Part shown: piece after piece, positions 35,895 through 48,417 of the stretch
Numbering within the stretch: the first letter of the stretch is position 1
Layout: each line of letters begins with the position of its first letter
NCBI RefSeq assembly: GCF_013373865.1
Contig: NC_050470.1
Coordinates: 3,766,373-3,830,372, forward strand
DNA: 64,000 nucleotides
Reading direction: 5' to 3'
Origin: Monomorium pharaonis
Lineage: Eukaryota; Arthropoda; Insecta; Hymenoptera; Formicidae
Made by a program: the position numbers and the translations under genes
The notes under the pieces: model-generated
Database searches by the model: none
Told to the model about the DNA's origin: nothing
What the model saw: only the letters and a program-made list of their open reading frames with translations

Positions 35895-35960
35895 TTGCGA
35901 TATCCAAGTGCTTAACCTTGTTGCCCAAACCCGCTTCGGAGCTTTCTCCGCTAGTCCTCG
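35895..35960 (+). repeat. Dispersed repeat copy B (partial)
   Basis: GCGATATCC...CTTAACCTTGTT...AACCCGCTTCG preserves only the centre of the repeat. Confidence 0.4.
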
Positions 35961-37296
35961 TTTTCTCTTTTTGTTTATTTAATACAAAACCCTATATGAA
36001 TATGCTGGTCCAGTGGGCCTTTGAGTCATAAATTTACAATTTTGTCATTTAAGACATGTAAAATTCGAGTACTCGAAGAGTTTGCGACATTTTTTAAAAT
36101 CTTATTTTAGTTTTTCATAATACGAGTTTTTATTCAGTCTGACTTTAAGTATTGAATTTATTTATTAATTGATATTATATATTCTTACTTTTCCTGCATT
36201 ATTTTGCATTATCCATTTCTTAACGTATGTCTTAATTTACACTTGCTGCATATTTTAATGAGCATAATATTTTATCTTTTTTTATAGATACGTTTTTTTT
36301 CTAATTTGTATGTGTGATTAATATTCGATATGGTGATTTTTAACTCCCTCGGCAACAATCCGCCTTTATAGTGAGAAAGAAATCCATTCGATCCGACGAT
36401 TTCCGTAATCCGTAATCCACTCGATTCTCGCTTGTCGGCGTGAAATTTTAATACCAAATCGATCCCGCCGTCATGGCTTTATCGCCTACTACGTGCGTGA
36501 TATCGATTTCGACCGTCGCGACAATTACGATTGACGTTTCGATACGTGATCGAGGAGCGGCTCCGATCGACGGCCGACATCGCTGTAGCTTTCAACAACA
36601 ATAGGGCTTCACCTAGCACAACCCGTCCTCCTCACCGAGTTACCGTTCGGCTTCGAGTTCCATCATCACGAGGGACACACTTTCTTGTCAGCAGTGTAAC
36701 CCCGCAAGTCTCGAGGGAGCTTTAGCGCCGAAAGGTGAAAAGGAATAAAGAGATAGAGAAAAGCGAGATAGAGAAGAAGGTAAGGAAAGAAATGAGAAGA
36801 AGAGAAAAATAAATCTGTTTATTATTTTGGAACACATACGCAGGCCCTATCAAAACAAAGGATAACGCAAAAGCGGAAAATGTGAACAACTCAAGTGGCG
36901 AACGGTAAGGACCGAAATGATAAAAATCAGAAAAACAATAAAAATATTTGCTTTATTTAGGAATCATATAAGAAACTAAAAATATACATACATATATACA
37001 TCGGTGGTACAGACAAAAGTAAAACATGTATACTAAAAACAATGATGAAGTAAAGTCACGCGCGTCCGCGACTACGTAGAGATAATTCAATAATTCATTT
37101 TTGAGAGAGCTCAATGGGGAAAAAAATGGACAGAAAAACAATGGATCGAAGAGGATGAAATAATCGAAATCGTGATCGTCCGAAATAACGGACGGAGGGC
37201 TCTTGTCAGGTTTTCCTGCCGCGGAAGGTGCGTTCTAAAAATGTTAGTATTACGCCACTGCCGTCGCGCATTCGCGCGCGCTTAAATATTCGGACC

Positions 37297-37437
37297 GTGT
37301 CATAAATTTTACCCTACCGTCATATATCCCCCATACGCCGTTTCGCTATTTTGCCATGAATTCCGATATCCTGGAACTTAACCTCGTTCCCGGCAACCCA
37401 TTTCGCAATTCTCCCGTTTGTTCCGGTCCGGCTTTCC
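37297..37437 (+). repeat. Dispersed repeat copy C
   Basis: GTGTCATAAATTTTACC, then ATTCCGATATCCTGGAAC, AACCTCGTTCCCGGCAACCC and CGTTTGTTCCGGTCCGGC. It is the best preserved for the central part and shares 13 exact bases (ATTCCGATATCCT) with copy A. Confidence 0.6.
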
Positions 37438-38611
37438 CCGAGGCCGACACAGGCTCGTATATACGTTGGGCTTCCTCGGGAGAAATACGATCTAATGTGA
37501 CGTTCTCGTCGATGCTCTGCCTATCTCCCCATTTCGTTGTAATTCAATAACGTACATCTGTTCAGAAGAATTCGGTGCGAAAACCTGGGATTCATTTCCT
37601 CCCGAGAAACGTCAAATCCGATATCGTCAACGTCCATTCACAAATTTGCATGCCTTTATTTGTCAAGTTACACGAATTCATAATTTAATTATACTTTTAC
37701 GTAGACTTCAAGTTTTGTGAAATAAGTTGGAACGAAGGAGAATTGAGGATTAAAATTAAAAAAGCTAAAATTTTATTAATAGAAAATAGTTGCTCCATTT
37801 TCTTGCGCAAACGATCATCTTAGGTGGTTTTTACACCTCAATTAAAAGTCATTATTATTAACTGCTGTATATTATTGATTGTACCAATTTGTTACTGTTT
37901 AATGACCTTAATTTCTAATCTAATATAAGATTAACCTGATACGAAGCGAAGATGATTCTGAGCGTTGATTTTCTGTGCAAGATTTAATAATTTGGTAAGT
38001 GGACGTTAGAAACCATTTTTTTACTTAGGAAAAGTTTTTATTTAGGGAAAACAGAAGGACGGAAAACATAGAGAATTAATATTGATATTGTCACCTTCTT
38101 ATTTATCGTGAACGTACGTTAAATAAACGTCAGAGAATCAGGAAATGCATATCGATTATTCAGCACCGGTTATTGACAGATCTGTCAATAATATTCTTGC
38201 AATCGTAAGTAATATTAATAGTTGACAGTGGGCAAAATAAGTATGAAAGATTTGCTACCACGGCCGAGGAACCGCCGATCGCCATAAATAATTAATGTAC
38301 TGTATCGGGTGATGGATGGTATTTACCAATAGATAGAATCGTCAAAACCGCGAATACCGCTTTTCGACGAGGAGATATATATGTACCCCCCCCCCTCGCC
38401 TCCCACACGTCATTCCGTCGGCGATCAAGTTCGCGCGCGCTTCAATCAAAATCTTCGACGAACTCCGACGAACGTTGAATTCTTGACAGCATGGATGAAC
38501 TGAACTTCATTCTTCCGGAAAAATCGGAAACACACGGCCGCTTTCTTCGGATTTCGTCGTGCACCGAGCGATTTTTCCTCCTTGTATACGTATCCCTCCG
38601 GTCGTGCCGTT

Positions 38612-38750
38612 TGTGCCATAAATCCCATTTGGTTGCGAACACGCCGCCCTGTTGCTTTTTCTATGAAATCCTCTATAAACATCCCGCGCGGTATCCTCGA
38701 ACTTAACCCCGTTTCTGCCTGTCTCTCGTTTATTTCGGTTTGACTTTCCG
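38612..38750 (+). repeat. Dispersed repeat copy D
   Basis: TGTGCCATAAATCCCATTT at the left, GGTATCCTCGAACTTAACC in the middle and CGTTTATTTCGGTTTGACTT (38727-38746) at the right. Confidence 0.6.
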
Positions 38751-39775
38751 TACACGCCGAATCCCATGACATTTCGGTCCCCGAGGAACGTAACCTGTTT
38801 GTAGGTTTCCAATACATACACACGTGGGTCATTGGCGACTCGATCGTTTTACGGCCAGCAGAAATTATTGAAAAACGATCCGGTTTCTTCCTCTCTCCCG
38901 TTGCTTCTTTTCTCCCTGTGCTTTGTAAATAATGTAGGCGACAAATTTTCTCGATGGCAAGTTGGCGAACAAATTCCACGAACAAGTCCTTAGGCCGCGT
39001 ATTTCTGCGAAATCTGTTTAACAAAAAGTCAGTGTAAATGGTGCGAATAAATTCAAATTAACAGAGAAGTTTTAAAACAGTTAGCATAACAAATAATACA
39101 ATTACAAGACAGTATCAGTACAGATCAATTTTAATCGTATTATCTTGCTCCTAATATAGAGTGGTATAAAATGAATAGGATTCTCAATCAATAGTCATAT
39201 TAAAATCACTGTCCAATTTTGATAAACTACATACAGAAGTAAATCGAAAATAAGAAATTAATAAAATATATGTATTTTTTTTTAGAAAATGTCAAAGATT
39301 TTTTTTTAACCTTTAACCTTTGCGAAAGTCGGTGAAAAAAGACGTAATAAGGACCGTCTGGTCGCGACGATGTAATGGAATAAGCCGAGAGCCAAGCGAC
39401 TTCGATCGATCGTTGTTGATATGCCATCGTCGCAAACCGCATTCCCTTATCGTATCACCGGAGTTCACCGGCGTGTATCGGGATACGTCACTGCTGATAC
39501 AAACTATTAGATTACAACGGGCGTCGGCCCCGTTGTCGCACGCGGACGTCAGCCCGAATGTATATTCCCTGCCGAAAAGGACGCGCTAAGGAAGTTACCG
39601 TGTTGCGTAAGCCTCCTGCAATTCCGTATCTCGTACGTGTCCTCGGCGTTCCGTAACACAGACTGCCATCCGGCGTTCCTGTAATCAACGACGATGCTCT
39701 CCCGCTTATCTCCGCGCGGGTCGTGCTACCGTCAACAATGTTGCGACGACTTCGCGTGATCTCGGGCAAAGGGTC

Positions 39776-39814
39776 GCTCGCTCGCTCGCTCGAGAGAGAG
39801 AGAGAGAGAGAGAG
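39776..39814. repeat. (CGCT)n(AG)n compound microsatellite
   Basis: Short CTCG tetramer run passing into AG dinucleotides. Confidence 0.85.
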
Positions 39815-40904
39815 CAGTGATCCCTCCGGACATCGCGAAGAGGGATTACTACGGCATTAACAGTTAAGTGTCCCGTTAAAGAGAAGGATAAACGCGAGTT
39901 TTCTTCGCGTCGCGTAGGTGGAATTATTCACGATTCTGCGGCGGTTCGCCGCCGTGTGACTGGCGGCGATTTAAAACACTCGAGCATCGCATTTTCAGAA
40001 TCAAGATCTGTATTCATATGTCACACTTTTAGCGCCGCGTGCGCGGCCGCATATATCATTCCCGGCTCGTGTACTATATTAAATAAAAGTCTGGTTCTGA
40101 CGACTGTATTTAGTGCGATGTGCGGGGGAAGTACGACCTTTCGTTTTAAATTTAGCGCGGAAGGGTCTTAAATCATCCGAATAATACGGAAGGAGCATTA
40201 AAAATTGATCGTTCTACTATCGGCGTTCTTAGAACTGAAAGTTCACATTTCTCCGCCGTAACTCCGGCTCTTTTTCACAAATAAAATTTTGCTTTTCCAC
40301 GTCGGGAAAGAGATTCGTCCTGTTATAGTTTATTGGTATTTTTGCGACACGTTCCGCGAATTTCGAGCTTTACTTTAATAGAAAATATTCAATATCCAAT
40401 TGGATCATCTTATCAAATCATGAAGTCAAATATCGTGTTAGCGAGAGTCATCGATTGCCGACATTCGCACACGATGTACAGCCACCTCGAAATTGCGTAA
40501 CCTCATTTTCTTGCTTCTCGCAAGCGAGCAGCGAAACTTTCCTGTTTATCCCGGGCACGGCGAATCCGCGTCGGCGAGCTGCTTTCCCGTGGGATCGGCC
40601 GATCCCGGATATATACTTTGCTGGAAAAATCGTGTTCCCGCCCACGTCCAAAGTAATCCAATCTTGCGATCTTCGAAATAGATCCTTTCCTTTTTTGCGT
40701 TATCATAATTTTTTTTTTTCGCTTCGATATGACGCGGTTTTTCCGCAAAACCGGGGACCTCGGTTTCGGCGGTGGAGGTGAAATGGCAACAATGGAAGTA
40801 ATGTAACAATGTAATAATGGAGAGGTCACCGGGCGTACATTCAGAACCATATTGCATCCGAGAGTAAGAGAGAGAGAGAGAGGGAGAGTTGCTCTTTTAT
40901 ATAC

Positions 40905-41000
40905 GCCGAACTCGCACCGGCACTCTGGAACTTGCGCTACGACGAGAGCTCGTTTCCCGTAACCCGCGTCGAATCTCGCTCGTTTATTCCGGTTCGACTT
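40905..41000 (+). repeat. Dispersed repeat copy E
   Basis: CTGGAACTTGCG, then GTTTCCCGTAACCCGCGTCG and CGTTTATTCCGGTTCGACTT (40981-41000). The right half closely matches copy F. Confidence 0.6.
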
Positions 41001-41534
41001 CGCTACGGAGTGTAGCAACACGCCCGCCCTGGGGAATTGCAGATCGCGGGACCCTCAAAGTCCATCCGCTTCGCTCACGATAACCCAATAATGTACCCTT
41101 GGTTCACAAAGGATAGAGAATGGCGGGCAAGCGCAACATTGATCCGGTAATTAATTCTTTTGCCCGAAAATTATTGCGAGTCCGTATACTAGACTGCTTG
41201 CAAGAAAATCTGGGTATTACGTAAAAATTAAATCTCGATTCAACGCGATGGAGTGCGACAAGTTGATTCTGAATTCAATTTCTACGTTTTAACAATATAA
41301 ACTTTTATTTCTCAAGGATGTTTCGGTTATACAGTACCAACTAAGAGTTATTTGAAAACTGCAATCTCCTCGCATTTATTATTATTTTTTTTATAATCTC
41401 TAATGACGAAATATTTTGATCGCGTGACTATTCAAACTTAACCAAGGAGACCAACTGCACAGAACAGAACAAATAATCTGAATCACAATGGTGTTTATGT
41501 AATGTAAATGACCACATTGTGCTGCAGTTTTAGG

Positions 41535-41850
41535 TAAATAACTTTTAAACGAGTAAGTGGATCCAAGTAAAGTTTTGCATGAATATTTATTAGAGTTTGT
41601 TAGTACATGTAAAAATTTTGATTTAACACATAATGCTACTTTCTCGTTAAATTTGCAAATAAGTACTACAAAACGCGAATCAAGAGCAAACAAAAATTAA
41701 ATAACTTTTAAACCGAGAATTGCGCTCAAATTTTACGTAGATATTCAAACGCATAAACTAATAATAGAGCAATCTGTGAAACTTTGATATCTTTGGTAAT
41801 GTTTTAAGATATAATATTTACATTTTTTAAACGATTGCAAACTGAATTCT
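41535..41850. repeat. Diverged tandem duplication, ~163 bp
   Basis: TAAATAACTTTTAAAC occurs at 41535 and 41698. Later weak matches follow in the same order (a GAATATT or GATATTC block, then TGTAAAAATTTTGAT versus TGTGAAACTTTGAT, then ATAATG versus GTAATG). It looks like an old internal duplication, possibly within a decayed transposon. A 97-codon minus-strand frame over the first copy shows no domain. Confidence 0.45.
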
Positions 41851-43820
41851 TAATTAATATCTATTCGCAACAAACGGTGCAACATACAAAAGTGATCAAT
41901 AATTGAGACAGCAAAGAGAATAACGCGGGAATATTGTTCAATGATCAAACTATATCAATAAAGCATAATAACTACGCATTTAACAGTCGTCATAAAATTA
42001 TAATGAAACCGTGATTGCTAATTTATTGGAAATATTGCAGTGTTATATTTAATTCAGTGTCACATTCATTGTGATTGATTCTCTACATTATGAAAAACAT
42101 ACTTTAGTCAGTTTTACTCGTTGATGTAATCTGTTCAGTTTAGTTACAATATATCAGTTATAGGAACATTTCTTCACGTAGTAACCTTGTCTCTAAGGCA
42201 CGAGCTGTATTCATGTGTACAGAAAATTGACTTTTGCTATTATCTTGCCATTTCTCTTGCTGAAAATTTAATCTTTCATACAGAAATTTGATAAACGAAG
42301 TCCATTCTATATGGCGAATTCTTACTGCGTCTCGGGGGCCGGCGGAAATAAAGAATACATCGCGCGTATAAATTTTTCACGCTATCTGTTCATTGATACG
42401 TGATCCTTTTATGAAGCGCCGAATCGACTTCGAAGCCAACCAAGGTTCGCAGATCGAGCGGCGGTAACGAAGGTTTTTAGAAACGAGATCCAATAACCGG
42501 CACGGAGTTTTACTCGCGCGCGGCTATGGGCGCGTAATTTGCGCGATTTACGAGCGTATCGAGCGTGGAAATCAAAATTGCAGCTCGTGCGGTGGGAATG
42601 TGAAGCTCTCAAGGAACCGGTGAAGAAAACCCATGAAGCGTCACGCCGCAAATTTGAAGTCTCAGAAAAATTTCCGCTTTATTGGAATTAAACATTCTTG
42701 GCAGACTATACCTTGACAATTTTCTAAACGTATGCCTCTATATTATTTTAATTTTACGTAGGGGACTCGTATAGTTGCGTAATATTCTTTTATAATTTAC
42801 CATTATTTTATAACTTATTATTATATAATTATTTATTATTTTATAATTAATGCTCTTTCTACAAAAAGGGAATTAAAAGTAAAAGCTCTCCATGTTAATT
42901 TTGTAAGAATTATCTTTTTTTCATATATTTTATAATAATATATAATTAGTATTTATATAATATATTATTTTTTAATTTTTTTTTTACAATTCTGCTAAGA
43001 TCGGCGATTAATCAGTAGCCAGACGTTGTTCGCTAATCGAAGTTAGATTCTGCGAGATATAAAAGCGACAATAAAACCCGTGACCCCTAATACACACTGA
43101 GGCACGTGGGGTTTTTGATTTAATGATCCCATCAATCGTGAACGAATCGGAAAGAGCAGTGTTCGGTCACGCCCAGTTCCGGTCTAATTCCTACCGGAAG
43201 TAAGGACCGCTAAGCGCCATTCTCCAAAAATTATGTGTCTAGATATTACGACCTGACATTATAGTCGAACGACGACGTACTTCCAAACTGAAAAATATAG
43301 TATGCTCGTTTTCTTTTCGGTTCGTTATATCGAACTAACTTTAAAACGCATGATCTGCACGTTGAATCTTTATATTTGGCAACGTTAGCCAATCTATAAT
43401 ACAAATAAAGCTGTTCAAGTTGTCAATTTATAACAACAAGAATAATATAGTGTAATGTTTTAATTAATTTCTTATTTATCCGCGAAATAAAATGCTACGT
43501 CAAACTGCATCAAACTGACCGTCTGGAATGTTGATTGCAAAACAATTCTTGTCGAGAATCTTTGAAAAGGAAAAGAGCGTGAGGAATTAGATTTTCTCGA
43601 TTCGAGCATCACTCCGAAACGATTGTCTACGACCAATAAAACCGATCAGCGAACGCTCACGGGGGTTAAAAGTAAAACTCGTTTGTGAGCCGCTACTCGC
43701 GAATGGTGATATATCTAATGCGCCGTACCAGACGGTAGTAACGCAATAATGAACGTACACCGGAATTTCCTGGAGACCATTCCTCCCTCTCGCGCCCTTG
43801 TCCCCCGTCGTCCCCATTCG

Positions 43821-43945
43821 CATCGTAAATTTCACCGCACTTTGTGCTGCGCTGTGCAATTTTACCGCGGATTCCAATATCCCGCGACTAAACCTCGTTC
43901 CCGTAACCCACGCCGAATCTCCCTCGTTTATTTCGGTTCAACTTA
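43821..43945 (+). repeat. Dispersed repeat copy F
   Basis: CATCGTAAATTTCACC at the left, GGATTCCAATATCCCGCGAC in the middle, then AACCTCGTTCCCGTAACCC and CGTTTATTTCGGTTCAACTT (43924-43943). It links the A/C type (left and middle) with the D/E type (right). Confidence 0.6.
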
Positions 43946-46304
43946 CTGCAGCTTTCCCTCTTAGTCTCGCCCCCGGTACGCCCGCGCGCCCTGTACGTGC
44001 TCCCCGTTTCCCTGAGGGGGACGTCGGCCACCCCCTCTAGGCCCTTCAAAGACTATTTGTGGTAATTTAGTCGCGTCTTCGGATCACAAAGGCCGCCCGG
44101 TAGAAAATATTTAAATTCTAATTCGACCCTCTTATGCACGGCACTCTCTCGCGCGAGCACGCTCTTGCTTTAACGTGTAATAAAGCCGCGTCTAGTAACC
44201 CACGGGAAATACATTTACATGGGGAAGAAGGGGGTCAACGAGACCTACTTCCGCGTAGAGAGGCGGAGTCGCTCGCTATTTCGCGAATGCTAAACGCGGC
44301 TTTGTCCCGTGTCGCACGGACCGACGACGAGAAATTTGTTGTATTTTTTACACATTTTCTTAATGTTGCTTTTTATTACGCTCTAGAGAAAATGCATTAA
44401 CTCTTACTCTATTTTCCTTTTCCTTTTCTCTCTAATACTTTTCTTTTGTCTGCCATTTAAAAGAATACAGGCGGAAGTTACTTTTAACATTCCATGCATA
44501 TATGCACATGCATACTTGTACAGAAATTGCGCCTTATCGCCTTTAGATTTTCAAGGGAGAAACCCCGATAATTTAAGTAAACGAATAATCTTATTTAAAC
44601 GTGTATTTAAGCTACGCATAAAGCGATGGCTTACATATTTCATTCTTAAATTATGCATGAGCGCTCGTTTTATTTCCTTTCTCTCTGTCTTGCTCTCTCT
44701 CTGTCTCTCCCCCTTCCCCTCTCTCTCTCCTGCGAGATATTACGGCAAGTATCGCGTTTATTTATCGAGTCTGCGCTCGCGCTCGAAAGCTTCCGTATGA
44801 GAAACATAATTCGGCAAGGTTATCTACCGCATTACCGGAGCGAAGTGTAAGTACGCGCGCTCTCTTGTTTAACAAACGAGGGAATTGTTTCTTCTCCGTT
44901 TCGATCCGTCTAATCCAAACGCATTAGTCACGCAACGGCTACCTAGATTCTCCTCGAGCCATGTTCGAAGGTTTGCTCGAGGGAATTCCGTCTTCGGATC
45001 CCTCGACGAAAGTCCGCAATCCGATTTGTTCCTCACTACAGCGTTTGCACGGCCGACCAGCAACTCGTCCCGTTATACACGATGAGTCGCTGACTTCGTG
45101 ACGCGAACAATCGTCAGAAATTTGCCTGAGCATCGTATTGTTAATGCAGATACTTTATTCGTGTTACAAAGGTCTTTCGGTAAGAACCACTCCCCCTGCC
45201 CCCTCCGGTTCTCGGCCTCCCTTTGTCAGGGGATAAATCGAGCCTTAGCATTCTGTAGCAGCCACCCGCTCGCATCTAACGCGATACATTTGTCTTTATC
45301 TTCGGTCGTTATCTCGGTTGCGAGCGTATCTCCCGCAAACTGTTCCCACGTGAGTAAGTAGCTCGTTACGTGCGCGAGCTATGTGGCGTCGTCATCTCCC
45401 CCACGCGCTTTCGTCCTCTCTCGTCGGCGGAAAAATAGAGAGCTTCGAAATTGCGCGAAATTATATATCAGCCCCTCGGCAAAGCGATTTCTTGAAAACT
45501 CGATCCCGATATGCTCGTACAGTAAAACTCGCGCGGTACCTCAAAATGCGATCACGTATGAGCTACGTAAATTTCAGGACGCTCTTTCGCGCATACAGTC
45601 ACGAAGTTTACGCACGCAGAAATATCTTTTTTTTTGTCAAATTTTTTTGCTGTGTTAAAAGTTTTACATTTTACATGAAGATACGTATGCCCTACGGAGG
45701 AACGTCGAGATTAAACGAGTTCTTCGCCGAGCGAAACCGCCTCAAAATACGTACGATACAACTCCAATTATATGACGTAGATCGCGGGTAGCCTCGGGGG
45801 CCAGTAAGTAATCAGTATACACAGTTACGAATTAATGAAAGATTACTCTCGCAGGAACTGTCGGTTGTTGTTACTGTACATTCGAAAGTACTTTTGCACA
45901 TTTCAAACGGTACAACGAGAAACAACCGGGTACAAACACACGGTGCTGCATCATTTATAGACTTTTTCCCGGTGCTTAATAACGGGGCGCGATTTATTTT
46001 ACCCGACTCCTCGTCCAACAAAACCAAGCTGACGGCGCATACAGCGAATATGAATGGGACACAGACGTATAAATGTGCAATGACGTGCGGATCATTATCG
46101 CGACGCATCTCGGGTATCAACACACGCTCGATATCCACGCGAGTCTTAACGAGACTCCGGAGTCACGATCCAATTTCGACCCGCGATTCAAAATAGCACG
46201 TCCTCCTGTAAATATGTCGAGTGGTATGGCGAACTCTCGGAGAGCTCAGACGCTCCCAGGAAGCGGAATATAAGAACTCGTTACGCATTCCATTCCACGA
46301 CACA

Positions 46305-46380
46305 TTTCAGTATCGCGGAGAATCAAACCTTATTCTTCCTAACTCTGCACGTTTCCCTCGTTTATTTCAACTTACTCCGC
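46305..46380 (+). repeat. Dispersed repeat copy G (partial)
   Basis: AGTATCGCGGAGAATCAAACC followed by TTTCCCTCGTTTATTTC and AACTTACT. The right end matches copy F apart from a short deletion. Confidence 0.45.
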
Positions 46381-47740
46381 TCTACCTCAGTCACCTCTCT
46401 CTCTCTCTTTCTCTCTTTCTCTCTTCCTCCTCCTACCCCCGTTTTGTTCACCGCAGCTGCTTCCGCGGGCCGCGGCGTATTTGCTTCTTCCACGTTCAAA
46501 CATCACGGAGTTACCTCTCTACCCACTTTAACCCGCGAACGAAGTTGCCCGGAGTGCAACGTCTTCGACGATTCTTCAGGTTGAAAGAAACTGCCCGAGA
46601 TATCTACTGTCGGCGGTATTTTTTTCCCCCTGTTTTTTTTTGCTCTTTTAGTCGGACAGTTCTGACTGTAGATAAAAGCAGTGAATCAGCCTGCAATCCG
46701 TTTCAACGTCGTAATATACCATTAGGTAAGGTAGACGTTACTCAAATGCAGCACACGCTTGCTGATGTCACAGTCCCAACGTATCTTTAGCACAGAGGAG
46801 CATGACTCAGATCTCAGAATCGTATTTCAGCATCAACAGAGGAATATCTGAGTCGATTCGAGATCAAGGGGCATAGGAACATGACGCCGAAAAGACACGC
46901 GCGAGTGTATTTGTAGCGGAAGTTAATTCAAGTATAATCAGGTAGTTCTAGAAATTCTTCGTTCTCCCAGGAGACCCTCGTCGGATATTTTCCGTACTTC
47001 GTACCATCGCGTACTTTGGCGCGACTGCCGTGCGGAATTAATTAGCTTGACCGATCTTGGTCGACCGGACGGGTCGATTGCGCGAACTGCGAGAAGAAGG
47101 CGAGGAGTATCCCGGCAAGCCCGGTAAGAGTTCTCCGCGAAATTCTACCCTCGTGCGCGTTGCTCCCGCGCCACCCTTCGCCCGCCTCATCCACCCTAGG
47201 AATGTATAACGCTCGTTGGTCCTTCAGATCTCGCCTGCGGTAGTCACTTCTCGTCCGCACCCTGGCGGGCTCGAAGTCTGCCGGTGACGGAGCAGATACT
47301 CTAGCGCATCGCTCTATCTCCCGGGCGCTCTCTTCCTCTGTCTCTTGCTACGAGCAAGAGTTGGGAGATCTTCCCTCCTCGCTCTCTCTCTCTCTTTCTC
47401 CCTTTCTCTTTCTCTTTCTCTTCTCTTGCCGTTTCCCCTGGCAACAAACCGCCCTCCGTCAATCCCCCACTTCGCCGACGTTGCCAACTTTTTAAAACAC
47501 CACGCTTTGGAATTGTTCGAGAATTATAGAATTTCTCACATACATGAAACATTTCGAGTGTTTATAGAGCAGGACGTATCGTATAACTCGCGAAGATTTT
47601 CTTTTCTGAAAAATTATCTTAATGTAATGTAAGATGTGATTGAAAATTTATGAGAACATAAGGCAGTTAAGCATTCTTTCTAACAATTCAGGAATTTTAC
47701 TCGTTATGCATGTATCGTTTGTCTTTCATTGCGTGTGAAA

Positions 47741-47849
47741 CATAGGTTGCGCTCCAAAATTCATTGCCAGTGTATCGAAAGTCTATAGTTCATGTTACGT
47801 ATATTATAGATTTCCAATATTAGCAATAAATTTTGGAACGCTGCTTATG
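47741..47849. repeat. 109-bp long hairpin: MITE or microRNA-precursor-like
   Basis: Left arm 47741-47788 pairs with right arm 47804-47849 around a 15-nt loop. The stem is about 45 bp with isolated mismatches and one bulged G, and it includes an uninterrupted CTCCAAAATT-type block opposite AATTTTGGA and a loop-proximal TCTATAG/TTATAGA block. Two readings fit: a short fold-back transposon whose termini are the arms, or a transcribed pre-miRNA. No clear target duplication was found at the ends, and the arms match no microRNA I recall. Confidence 0.65.
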
Positions 47850-48259
47850 TCTATGGCGCAGCATAGATTACTTTAAAACGATCCAAAGACTCAGGCGAGA
47901 TTGAGTGAAATTGCTAACTGATATATTCGGTAATCCAATTTGACGGCCATGGGGAATAATAAATTTTGGCCTGGAGAGAGATCAGCTTGGAAGAGATTAC
48001 AGACCTAGTGTCAAGTGCTATAATTTGTGAGAGATTGCACAGCGATGTCACAAAACGATGGCGTAAATGCTATAATTATAGTGCGGTTGGCAACTCCACC
48101 CCGTCTGCCCTCTCGACGTGCACGTGTCTGGCGCAGCCTGGTATGTGTCCGATCGTTATTGCGGAAGTAACCACCCGCCGTCGCCGCGATGGTCCCGAAG
48201 AGAAAAACGCGCCGGGCGGAAGTCACGAAAAAACTGCGAAGTGCAGTCGACGACACACA

Positions 48260-48417
<158 letters not shown>

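Larger units (their letters stand above)
34301..47740. other. GC/AT mosaic with dispersed repeats, no gene recognised
   Basis: CpG-rich blocks (34300-35000, 36340-36730, 37150-37630, 38260-39000, 39320-40200, 40440-41110, 42320-42660, 43560-44340, 44860-46600, 46980-47500) alternate with AT-rich DNA. It includes a ten-C run at 38386-38395 and a (GA)n run at 40867-40881. Open frames up to 192 codons (38446-39024, minus strand) overlap others on the opposite strand and the repeat copies below, and show no domain. Confidence 0.5.

Noticed and set aside
38446..39024. 192-codon minus-strand frame
   Set aside because: No domain, overlapped by other frames on both strands and by dispersed repeat copy D; CpG-rich DNA yields long chance frames.
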